Source: Halorhodospira halophila
GTDB lineage: Bacteria; Pseudomonadota; Gammaproteobacteria; Nitrococcales; Halorhodospiraceae
DNA: 64,000 bases
Assembly: GCF_016653405.1 (NCBI RefSeq)
Contig: NZ_NHSN01000016.1
Location: forward strand, 62,001 to 126,000
Reading direction: 5' to 3'
Positions 41,036-48,800 of the stretch are shown piece by piece; the stretch's first letter is position 1, and each line of letters starts with the position of its first letter. The notes below the pieces were generated by a model that searched no databases, was not told the origin of the DNA, and saw nothing but the letters and a program-made list of their open reading frames with translations. Position numbers and translations under genes: made by a program.

Positions 41036-41941
41036 CTAGGGCCGGACGGCGCTGGCCAGGATGTAGTCCAACCCGGCGTAAAGCCGGTCCGCATCCATCC
41101 GCCGCGCCCAGCGCGCCGGCAGACGGGCCACCGGATGAATCCGCTCGAGAGTCTCCGGGTGCGCCCGCAGCCACGCGTGCAGCGGCGCGTACACCTGCTC
41201 GCGAATCGAGCGCACGTGCACGTCCACGAAGCCGGCCGCGGTCAGATACCCGGGATAAGCGAGCCGTGTGTAGCGGTTGGCCTCGGGGATGGCGAAACGG
41301 CTCGCCACCAGCCACCAGGACAGGCGCTGACGCAGCCGATCCACGGCACGCTTGGCCGGCGGCAGCGGGATGATGTCGGCGGTCACCAGACGTCCGCCGG
41401 GGCGCAGGACCCGATACGCCTCGGCAAAGAAATCCGCCCGGGTCTGGAAGTGGAAGGCCGACTCCAGGGCCACCACACAGTCCACCGACGCATCGGCCAG
41501 CGGCATGGCCGTGGCCGAGCCCTCGCAGAGCTCGATGCGTTCCTCTAGGCCGGCCTCGACCACCCGCTGCCGGGCCACGGCCACCTGGGAGGCGGTGATG
41601 TTCAGCCCGATGATCCGGGCCGGCTCGTGACTACGCACCCAGAGCAGGTCCTGATCGGCGAACCCGAAACCGACATCGAGGACGGTGTCCTCCGGACCGA
41701 AGCCGGCGGTATCGGCCACCAGCCGCGCCAGCGCAGCGCTGGCCGCATCCAGGTCGTCCTCCTCGGCCCAGTAGCCCAGGTTCAGATAGAGTCCCTCGGC
41801 GGTGATCGCACCGGTGCCGAGCAGGTCGTAGACGGCCTGGGCATCGCGGCGCTGAAAGGGGTTGAATAGCCAGTCCAGATAGCCGAGCGCGCTCCCGGCG
41901 GGACCGCGGCGTTCGTCGGATGGGGCGGGGTGTGGGGACAT
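41036..41941 (-). CDS. SAM-dependent methyltransferase, class I
   Basis: A 301-residue methyltransferase. Motif I reads VLDVGFGFADQDLLWV, where the more usual form is GxGxG. It is followed by IIGLNITASQVAVARQRV, CVVALESAFHFQTRADFFAEAYRVLRPGG and LVTADIIPLP, the layout of small-molecule methyltransferases such as sarcosine or tocopherol methyltransferases and UbiE relatives. In a halophile a role in betaine synthesis is conceivable but nothing in the sequence proves it. It is the last recognisable chromosomal gene before the tRNA scar. Confidence 0.85.
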   Translation of the reverse strand: MSPHPAPSDERRGPAGSALGYLDWLFNPFQRRDAQAVYDLLGTGAITAEGLYLNLGYWAEEDDLDAASAALARLVADTAGFGPEDTVLDVGFGFADQDLLWVRSHEPARIIGLNITASQVAVARQRVVEAGLEERIELCEGSATAMPLADASVDCVVALESAFHFQTRADFFAEAYRVLRPGGRLVTADIIPLPPAKRAVDRLRQRLSWWLVASRFAIPEANRYTRLAYPGYLTAAGFVDVHVRSIREQVYAPLHAWLRAHPETLERIHPVARLPARWARRMDADRLYAGLDYILASAVRP

Positions 41942-42146
41942 ACCAGGCTCACGGACGCGTGTATACCAGGATCATACTACGGAGCCTGGTAGCCGTTGGC
42001 GCCTCACTCCAGACAGGGAGATTCAGCGGTGGAAAGCGCAGATGGCCCTAATCCTCGCACGCCTCACCGCCGTCCCCGCGGTTTTGGCCATTTGCCGCTC
42101 GGGCCATTACTTGGGGATAAAACGGGGAGGACTCAGGTAAGGTATC
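41942..42146. other. Non-coding stretch left of the tRNA-Met scar
   Basis: No gene is supported here. The first part (41,942-41,990) is the upstream region of the minus-strand methyltransferase and contains a locally AT-rich patch (GTATACCAGGATCATACTAC) that could hold its promoter. The rest (to 42,146) shows no convincing codon pattern; a few purine-rich runs are visible but nothing identifiable. Confidence 0.5.
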
Positions 42147-42196
42147 TGGTGGCTATGGGTGGAGTCGAACCACCGACCTTCGCATTATGAGTGCGT
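42147..42196 (-). other. 3' fragment of tRNA-Met(CAT): putative attachment site of an integrated element
   Basis: Read on the minus strand, this is the 3' part of an elongator tRNA-Met. The anticodon stem-loop CGCA-CTCATAA-TGCG has anticodon CAT. A variable region follows, then a perfect T-arm GGTGG-TTCGACT-CCACC, the 3' acceptor strand CATAGCC, discriminator A and encoded CCA. The 5' half (GGCTATG acceptor strand and D-arm) is absent: upstream bases read GGGCCCGAAA. A tRNA 3' end without its 5' half is the typical product of tyrosine-integrase recombination at a tRNA. The intact gene should lie at the other element end, beyond base 64,000. Confidence 0.82.
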
Positions 42197-42252
42197 TTCG
42201 GGCCCTTTTTTAATCAATTTTTTACGCGCCAGGTTCCTGTTTTTCAACGTTT

Positions 42253-42258
42253 TTGACA
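42253..42258 (+). promoter_or_regulatory. Perfect -35 hexamer before the small membrane-protein pair
   Basis: TTGACA at 42253-42258 is a consensus -35 box. The best -10 position 17 bases further on falls in the second copy of a CCCGACCAGT tandem repeat and matches poorly, so the promoter is only partly supported. If real, the repeats would overlap the promoter core and could be an operator. Confidence 0.35.
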
Positions 42259-42261
42259 AAC

Positions 42262-42281
42262 CCCGACCAGTCCCGACCAGT
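42262..42281 (+). repeat. Two tandem copies of CCCGACCAGT
   Basis: The 10-base unit CCCGACCAGT occurs at 42262-42271 and again at 42272-42281, head to tail and identical. A spacing of one helical turn is typical of repressor or replication-initiator binding. It sits right after a consensus -35 box at the edge of the element. Confidence 0.7.
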
Positions 42282-42285
42282 CGAA

Positions 42286-42318
42286 CTGCTGCACTCTGCT
42301 GCAGCACCAGTGCAGCAG
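42286..42318. repeat. 10-base perfect inverted repeat with a palindromic core
   Basis: CTGCTGCACT at 42286-42295 and AGTGCAGCAG at 42309-42318 are exact reverse complements separated by 13 bases. The spacer itself contains the palindrome TGCTGCAGCA. A further TGCAGC follows at 42320. The arrangement looks like an operator array or a recombinase-binding region near the element edge. Confidence 0.65.
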
Positions 42319-42376
42319 TGCAGCGACCCTCGCATCTGCCATACTTCCACGGCCGCCCCCTCGCACGGAGAGCGCC

Positions 42377-42505
42377 GTGGAGTTCCTCGTCGTACTCGGG
42401 TTCATCATCTGGAATATGTGGGCCAACGAGAATCACCCCGGCCGGATGGCCGTCTGCAATATCATCACCCTGGCCTTGGTCTTCGGCCTGATGCTCGGCC
42501 TATGA
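42377..42505 (+). CDS. Tiny membrane protein (42 residues)
   Basis: GTG 42377, preceded by GGAG at 42367-42370, opens a 42-residue frame made of two hydrophobic helices (EFLVVLGFIIWNMWA and AVCNIITLALVFGLMLGL) joined by NENHPGRM. Its TGA overlaps the ATG of the next gene (ATGA), the usual sign of coupling. It is probably an inner-membrane peptide of the integrated element. The function is unknown; possible roles include a holin-like or conjugation-linked membrane partner, but nothing in the sequence decides this. Confidence 0.55.
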   Translation: MEFLVVLGFIIWNMWANENHPGRMAVCNIITLALVFGLMLGL

Positions 42506-42756
42506 CCGGGCTCGACTGCATCCTCGACGACGGCCTGGCCTGGGCGCTGACCGCCGCCACCGTGATCCCCGCCTTTGTCGCGGGGCTCGCCACCTTCATG
42601 AGCCTCGATGCCCTGGGCAAGCGACGCCACGCCCTTACCCACCGGCACTATCTCTACCAGCTTGCCGGCATCGGTCTAGGCGTGTTCGTCGTCTTCCCCG
42701 TCACTGGCTCGATTATCGGCACCGCGCTGCGCGAGTGGGCTTGCTCGACGCTCTAG
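42502..42756 (+). CDS. Small integral membrane protein (84 residues)
   Basis: ATG 42502 overlaps the stop of the 42-residue gene. The protein has two strong membrane helices (WALTAATVIPAFVAGLATFMSL and LAGIGLGVFVVFPVTGSIIGTAL) around a basic loop GKRRHALTHRHYLY. The shared overlap and similar build suggest that the two proteins act as a pair in the membrane. I do not recognise a family. Confidence 0.55.
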   Translation: MTGLDCILDDGLAWALTAATVIPAFVAGLATFMSLDALGKRRHALTHRHYLYQLAGIGLGVFVVFPVTGSIIGTALREWACSTL

Positions 42757-42866
42757 CGGCGCGCTAGCCCCTAGCCGCGCACCTTGAGCTACAACTCTCT
42801 TGACGGTACCCCGCGGCGTGCTCAGTGGCCACGCCAGCTCCAGGGCTTTGCGCCTTGTTCAGCGAA

Positions 42867-43919
42867 TCACGGTTGCCGCACGGGCTGGCTCGCCAACGCG
42901 GGCTTATGCAGCTTTTTGCCTGAGAGCCGTTCGCAACCGTCCTCAACTAGGTTTATGAAGTCCTGAGCGTCTGAGAAGTAGTTCTTAAACGCAAACCGTA
43001 CTTCCTCAGAGGTATCAGCTTTGACCAAGACGATGTCATGCTCCGGCATTTCCTCCTCTAAAACGAATAACTCCCTGAGCGCATCCGTCGAATCCTTATA
43101 CGTGCGAACCTGTAATTCTCCAGATTCTGAGAATATCAGGATAGTGTTGCGCTTCTTAGAGACATTAGTGCTCGCGGAATTCAGTCCCCGAAGCATATTC
43201 AGAAGACTTACCTCCTCATTCCCATCAAGAAATTGCCGCACAACCTCTTGGTCGCTCAACTGAGCGAACGGACCCGTTCGGTTCTCAAACGCCCTTGCAA
43301 GAACTTCACTCGCAAGTGCCATCACATGCTGATACCTCTGATCACCTTCCTGGAACTTGGGCTGGCTTTCCGTTATAAAACCTATAACCTCGACAGCGGT
43401 AGCCCATGCGTGCTGCACGTTAGTGCGATACTGGATTTCGACCATTAAACCGCGGAGAGAACGGCCAGTCGTCGAGTTAACATCGTAATTGTAGACGTCG
43501 TGTACACCACGGTAGCCCGTTTCCTTGGGGTTCTTTATGTAGTCATACTTGTCGAGCGCGTTCCGTCGCCTATGCCTAAACCGTGCTCGGTGAAACCTTT
43601 CCCTGAAAGCGTATAGATCCTCTACAGACTGAAATATCAACCGGCACCCGGCAACATCGTCCATGCGAGCAAGCTGCATGTCGGGTAGGCGGTTCAACTT
43701 TCCGAAAATCGTAGCCTTTCGTTTATGTCGCTGTCCAACGACAATACGTGTGCCTTGGGTCCGCGTACGTAAAATTGCTTGAAATGTATTGAGCACGCGA
43801 CGGTGAGCCGCGCGCCACTCATCGATGACACTTAGGTCCTCAAACGTCGCTTGCCCCTTGCGTACGTTGTCACCGGCACGGTTCACGCGACTCTTGGAGC
43901 CGCCGGGAAAATGGCTCAC
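42867..43919 (-). CDS. RelA/SpoT-domain alarmone synthetase, possible toxSAS-type defence protein
   Basis: A 350-residue protein with only the synthetase half of RelA/SpoT and no HD hydrolase. Motifs: GQRHKRKATIFGKLNR near residue 62, MDDVAGCRLIF, DYIKNPKETGYRGVHDVY and MVEIQYRTNVQHAWATAVE, which contain the residues needed for pyrophosphate transfer. Residues ~215-350 form a separate C-terminal part of unknown fold. Stand-alone synthetases on mobile elements include toxSAS/CapRel proteins that pyrophosphorylate tRNA or nucleotides and abort phage infection. The start is GTG 43919 behind AGGAGGGA. GC content and codons are visibly lower than in the chromosome, a sign of transfer. Confidence 0.85.
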   Translation of the reverse strand: MSHFPGGSKSRVNRAGDNVRKGQATFEDLSVIDEWRAAHRRVLNTFQAILRTRTQGTRIVVGQRHKRKATIFGKLNRLPDMQLARMDDVAGCRLIFQSVEDLYAFRERFHRARFRHRRRNALDKYDYIKNPKETGYRGVHDVYNYDVNSTTGRSLRGLMVEIQYRTNVQHAWATAVEVIGFITESQPKFQEGDQRYQHVMALASEVLARAFENRTGPFAQLSDQEVVRQFLDGNEEVSLLNMLRGLNSASTNVSKKRNTILIFSESGELQVRTYKDSTDALRELFVLEEEMPEHDIVLVKADTSEEVRFAFKNYFSDAQDFINLVEDGCERLSGKKLHKPALASQPVRQP

Positions 43920-43982
43920 TACTCCCTCCTACTAAATGCGAAACGGCGGTGCTCAGCAGCAGAAGAGACACACAGCAACGAC

Positions 43983-43992
43983 GGGGGGGGGG
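43983..43992. repeat. Homopolymer of ten G between two defence genes
   Basis: Ten consecutive G (on the plus strand) lie in the 123-base gap upstream of the alarmone-synthetase gene, about 64 bases before its start and after the end of the HEPN gene. Homopolymers of this length are prone to slipped-strand length change and could tune the promoter or leader of the downstream gene. Confidence 0.8.
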
Positions 43993-44042
43993 AACGGCGT
44001 CTTTCCTTTCGCGCTGGAGCACTTTTCTAAAAAAATCATCCA

Positions 44043-44861
44043 CTAAAACCAAACAGTAACAGGAGAGCGAACCTCAAAGAATTTTTCGATGTCCTGTAAA
44101 TCTTGTTCCGTTCGATTTGGTAGAAGCTGCCCTTTGGCCTTGGCATGCAACCGCTCCGTTGATCTTTTTACAATTGGATGTAGCTTGCGAGCGGTCTCGA
44201 ATATGAAGTTGTTTTCAAATGCTATCCGCGTTTCCCCAAATCTTTCCAGAGACGTTACCTTTTGAGCGTCAGCGAGAGTTAAAGTCCCGCCTGTATGAAC
44301 TATGGAATGCCGCAGCTGCCAAAGAACTCTAAGGCGTTCTATGTCATGGTTCCCGAATAAATTGAAACGCTTAAAGAATGCCTGAAAATGATCATTAACC
44401 TTTCTCGGATCATGCCACCCGCCTAGGCTATCCGCTACTAACATGCCAACCGATCCCACCCCGGTATTCCTATGGGCGGCCAGTCTGACAACATTAACCG
44501 TCACTTCCCTGTTTCCATTCAGCTTACGAAAGAACTGTTCGGAAGAGAAATCTCGGAGATGAACGGAGCGATCAAATAGGCCTGCGAAAAGGTGCCTCTG
44601 AAACGTTTCGAAGTGACCCATCAAAGCTGGTAACATTGAAGCAACCAAGTTTTGCATGGCATTTAGCGATGCTTTCGTATATCGCCCGCTACTATACGTT
44701 GGAAGGTTGCGTGCACACAGGTCCACCGTTTTTTTCGCTTGCACTGCGTAATAGAGAAAAGCCGTTGCAGGAGATTCAATATATACATCATGCCCTACGT
44801 GAGCATTAGTGGGCTCCGTAAGATACTGGTGGAACTCTTTTTGGGGCCTACCAGCCGGCAT
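44043..44861 (-). CDS. HEPN-like protein of a defence cluster
   Basis: A 272-residue, mostly helical protein that I do not recognise by family. The segment LWQLRHSIVHTGG contains an R-x4-H motif in a helix ending near glycines, the pattern of HEPN ribonucleases (RHSIVH). The N-terminal half (ESPATAFLYYAVQAKKTVDL, MLPALMGHFETFQRHLFAGLF) is also helical. HEPN proteins are common toxins in abortive-infection and toxin-antitoxin systems. ATG 44861 sits 5 bases behind GGAG; a GTG one codon earlier is possible. The AT-rich composition matches the synthetase and MltR-like neighbours. Confidence 0.65.
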   Translation of the reverse strand: MPAGRPQKEFHQYLTEPTNAHVGHDVYIESPATAFLYYAVQAKKTVDLCARNLPTYSSGRYTKASLNAMQNLVASMLPALMGHFETFQRHLFAGLFDRSVHLRDFSSEQFFRKLNGNREVTVNVVRLAAHRNTGVGSVGMLVADSLGGWHDPRKVNDHFQAFFKRFNLFGNHDIERLRVLWQLRHSIVHTGGTLTLADAQKVTSLERFGETRIAFENNFIFETARKLHPIVKRSTERLHAKAKGQLLPNRTEQDLQDIEKFFEVRSPVTVWF

Positions 44862-44942
44862 CACTACTCCTTCTCTTTAATGATTGCGTAACCGGTTGCT
44901 TGTGAAGTGGCCGCCGAAAAGCAAATTGCTTCGACGCCCTTT

Positions 44943-45692
44943 TTAAATTGTGCTCCCAAGCACTTTCCTGCTGTACTCACTACACACCCCTGACACCTTT
45001 GATAATAGCTCTGGATGGTACTGTCCGTAGAGGACCCCATGCGGGTGGAGCCTTTTCTTCAAGGCGCGAGGGTATAGTAGCGACTCATAAAATAGCCGAC
45101 CGAGAATCCAGATGGTTCGGACCCGCAGGCGGCCAACAGCGTCTAGACTTTTAACATTGGAAAATAATAAGCACGCTTGATGCTCTTTGAATATTTCTTC
45201 GATAGGAGTGATATTAGATATGGGAGCCTGTTCAGCATACCCTGATAGCGACTCATGATCCCATGAGTGGGAAATTTTGTTCCTGATCTTTCTCAGTGAA
45301 TCTATATCCTGGAGTATGTCTTCGCTGAGCCAGCCAAAGGCGCAGGCAACCTGTATTCTTTTTGAGAGACTTGAGAATGGTCCGTAGCCGGCAAAGAGGC
45401 TGTCCCTGCCTCCTGGGATCCCTTTGGGTATTTCACGCTTGTACATCTCATGGAGAGCTTCATCGGAGAAAGCACAAGCTATCACCGGAAGAAACCTTTC
45501 ATCATCAGACGCGATTGCGTCACAGACCCCGTCCAAGCCCGAAATATTGTAAGACTCCGCGTTGACCTCTTCAGAAAACTCTTTGGCGCGCCTTTTCTCG
45601 AATGCGGTTGTGTAGTTCCTATATACCTGCAACCCATTTTTTTCAGGGTCACTCAAATCTAACGCCGCTATATCTTTATCCCATTCGGACAT
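44943..45692 (-). CDS. MltR-like (mannitol repressor-fold) protein
   Basis: About 249 residues from ATG 45692 (MSEWDKDIAALDLSD); the frame stays open 17 codons further upstream. The middle part resembles MltR/MtlR-type proteins: PFSSLSKRIQVACAFGWLSEDILQDIDSLRKIRNKISHSWD, where the FSSKIxxAxALGxI and LRKIRNxxAH blocks are characteristic. RNKISH is again an R-x4-H motif, so the protein may share a HEPN-like fold. MltR regulates mannitol genes in enterics, but stand-alone relatives on mobile elements are probably not sugar regulators. The role here is unknown. Confidence 0.65.
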   Translation of the reverse strand: MSEWDKDIAALDLSDPEKNGLQVYRNYTTAFEKRRAKEFSEEVNAESYNISGLDGVCDAIASDDERFLPVIACAFSDEALHEMYKREIPKGIPGGRDSLFAGYGPFSSLSKRIQVACAFGWLSEDILQDIDSLRKIRNKISHSWDHESLSGYAEQAPISNITPIEEIFKEHQACLLFSNVKSLDAVGRLRVRTIWILGRLFYESLLYPRALKKRLHPHGVLYGQYHPELLSKVSGVCSEYSRKVLGSTI

Positions 45693-45873
45693 CCTACGAA
45701 CCTCAAGGAGATTTAACGGTGGCACATGTGGGGCCGGAAACATCCAGCAAAACGCTTAATGTGTATAGCGCAGCGGAGGAAAGGCCGGAGTCACTGCAGA
45801 ACACTTGGTTGAGGCTTCCCTACCCAGTATAAAGTTGTCCAGCCTTGCGGTGGAAAAGCACGCCATATTTCGT

Positions 45874-48800
45874 TTAGGTCTCCCACCACAACTCGCCTTC
45901 ATGGCTCGCCATGCCGATAGCTTCCAGGGCCTCAAGGGCAGCCTGGACGGCCTTGCTAGGCCGATGGGTGTAGCGGGCCGCGATGCTGGCGGTCGTTTGA
46001 GGCCCTTCTGAGAGGGCCTGCCGAACCGCCCGGATGCGATCACCCGTATTCTTCGGGAAGGTCGGCTTCTTGCCCGCCGTCTCTGCGGTAGTTGAAACCG
46101 CGGCCAACTCGGTCTGCTCCGCCTCGTGCTCGCTGCTCTCACTCGTCTGGTCCCCCGCCTCGTCTGGCGCCTGAAACTCGGGACGCAGCCAGCGCACATG
46201 CCCGCGCGCCTCCTCAGCGGCGCGCTCGGCGTTGAGGTCTATTAGGCGCTGCAGCAGATCCTGCTCGGCTTGTTCTTGGTCCTCGGGCTTGTTTTGAAGC
46301 GGCGTGGTCGCGCCGGGACGGCCGACGAGCACATCTGCGAGATCCTCCCAGCCATAAGCCTCGAATACGGCCCGGTCGAGTTCATCGTGTAGCTCCGCAA
46401 GTACCGAGATCAGCCCCTGCTCGTGGACCGTGCGTTCCTTCTTCGTCAGTTTCTCTCCGGCGCGGATCTTCTCCAAGACGTTGTACATGCCGGTGAGTGT
46501 AAGGCCTGGGTCTCGTGCCTGGCGTTCAGCGCGTTGTGCATCTAGCCGTTCGCCGAGCACAGCGATGCGATGCTCCAGAGTATGGTCCGGCGCTGGGAAA
46601 GGGAACGTCTCAAAGCATCGGGTTTTGTTGTACCTTGGCCGGTCCTCCAGCGTGCCACCAGCGGCCAGTGCCCACGCAGCATGGACTCGACTTGAAAGCA
46701 CACCCAGGTAGAAAGCGTCTTCAACCCCGATGTTGACCAGCATGTGATCTGGCACAATTGACTGATCAAGAAATGTAAAAATCCGGTGCTTCACGGTTTC
46801 AACCGTAGCAATATAGCGCTCGACCCCACTACTTATTTTGCGCCACTCGGGGCGTGGCCATCCAAAAACCCACCAGTTCTCGCGTATGCTCTTACGGCGG
46901 TTCTGATCCCGCTCCGGCTTTACGCGATCCCGAACCCATTGATACAGAGCAGGCACACGATAGCGTGCGTCCTCTTGACTGAGCCCGAAAAGATCGATAA
47001 CCATCACCCCACGCGGGGTCTGCATAATATCCCGGCCGTTGCGGTATGGGTGGATGCGTTTCGCAATTTCTGGATCACACCCTAAACCCAATTCTTCAGC
47101 CTGGTCCGGAGTAACAATAAAGCCCGCACCGTGAAGCGCAAAACCGTTACTGGTTACGCGCCGATTGGATGCCAAGGGAAAAGCAGAACCCACATCAGCT
47201 CCTACAGTGAGGTTTGAGTTCAATAACCCTTGGCTGCTGCTGACCTCGACTCTCGGAATGCCTCCGTCTGGGTGCGATTCCTTGGTGACCATTTGCAGCG
47301 CACCCTGCGACTTCCCACTCTGAGCGACTGTCAGAGAGATTCTCACCGCGGCCCCATCCGCGCTATCGACCCATGGATGATCAGGAATCGCAAAAACCAA
47401 AGAAAGAGGCGGATCCGAACTTACGTGATTCGCAATCACATGGCGATTGAACGTCTGCCGTAATGAATTGGTAGCCACAAACCCAAAGCGAAAAACCTGC
47501 CCGGATTTAACGTATTTGGCCGCTATGTGCCACCAGTACATAACAAGGTCTGCTGAGTCGGGAACCTCCCCGCCCCAGGCCGACCGAATTGCATCGACAT
47601 ATCCATCACCAAGTGCTGCACGCATTCTTTTCGAGCCGATAAAGGGCGGATTACCAACCACAAAATCTGCCTGAGGCCATTCGGCCCGACGGGGATTAAT
47701 GTAATGGTAAACCTGCGCGCGATAAGCCTCGTCCGGGATCGGCTCACCCGTGACCGGCGAGGGCTTGGTGGTACCATCCCAAATAGTGACCGGCTCTCCA
47801 TGCTCATTCAGCAGCGGCTCCACATCGTCGTACTCGATCAGCGCATCCCGGTGCTCGATGTTGTGGAACCGGCGCAGGATGGGCTCCGGGAGATTGTCCA
47901 CCCGGCCGTGGATTCGGTAGTGCCACTGCACGTAACCGATCCACAGCACCATTTCCGCAATATGGGCTGCCCACGGGTTGATCTCCAGACCGAGGAACTG
48001 GTGCGGGTCCACGGTCATGCCCTCGGCATCGAACCCCGTTTGCCCACCACGCAGCTCCGAGAGCAGCTCTAGGACCTCACCCTCCAGCCGTTTGAGGTGT
48101 TCCATCGCCACATAGAGGAAGTTGCCCGAGCCGCAGGCCGGGTCGAGCACGCGCGTTTCCAGCAGCCGACCGAAGAAGCGTTCTACGGCCTCCCGGGCTT
48201 CCTTCTCCTTGCCCTGGGCAAGCAGCATTGCCGCCTGCGCTTGTGCGTCTGCCCACTCCTCGCGCAAGGGCTCCACGACCGTCGGCAGGACCAGGCGTTC
48301 AACGTATGGCCGGGGCGTATAATGGGCGCCGAGCTTATGCCGTTCCTTGGGATCCAGGGCCCGCTCCAGCAACGTCCCGAAGATCGCCGGCTCCACCTCG
48401 GTCCAGTCGTGGGAGGCTGCGTTGATCAGAAGATCAAGCTGCTCCGTGTTGAGAGGGATGGGGTTGATCTCGTCAAAGAGCCCGCCGTTGAACTGCGGGA
48501 TGCGCACCAACCAACGAGACTCAAACCCACCATCCCGCATCCGCTCCCAGAGGGCTCGCATCGCATCCGGGAACACCTCGGGGTCCTGGCGTACCTCCCG
48601 GAGCATTTCCTGATAGCGGCCGTGGGGGATAAGGCCGATGTCCTCGGCGAACATCGTAAACATGGCCCGCATCAGGAATCGGGAGACGCGCTCAACCTCG
48701 TAGCCGCCCTGCTCTAGCGAGCGCGCAAGCTTTGCCAGGTCGTCGCTGATCTGCCGGGTAACACGCGCCGCGCGCTTGGACAGGTCTAGCGCGTCCGGGT

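Noticed and set aside
39148-41373. A 741-codon plus-strand frame across dxs and the methyltransferase
   Set aside because: It is an antisense shadow; dxs motifs on the minus strand are unmistakable.
42147-42196. An intact tRNA gene
   Set aside because: No D-arm or 5' acceptor strand is found upstream on the minus strand, so only a 3' fragment is present.
45362-45832. Several short plus-strand frames opposite the MltR-like gene
   Set aside because: They have no ribosome sites and no conserved-looking segments, and the minus-strand gene explains the region.
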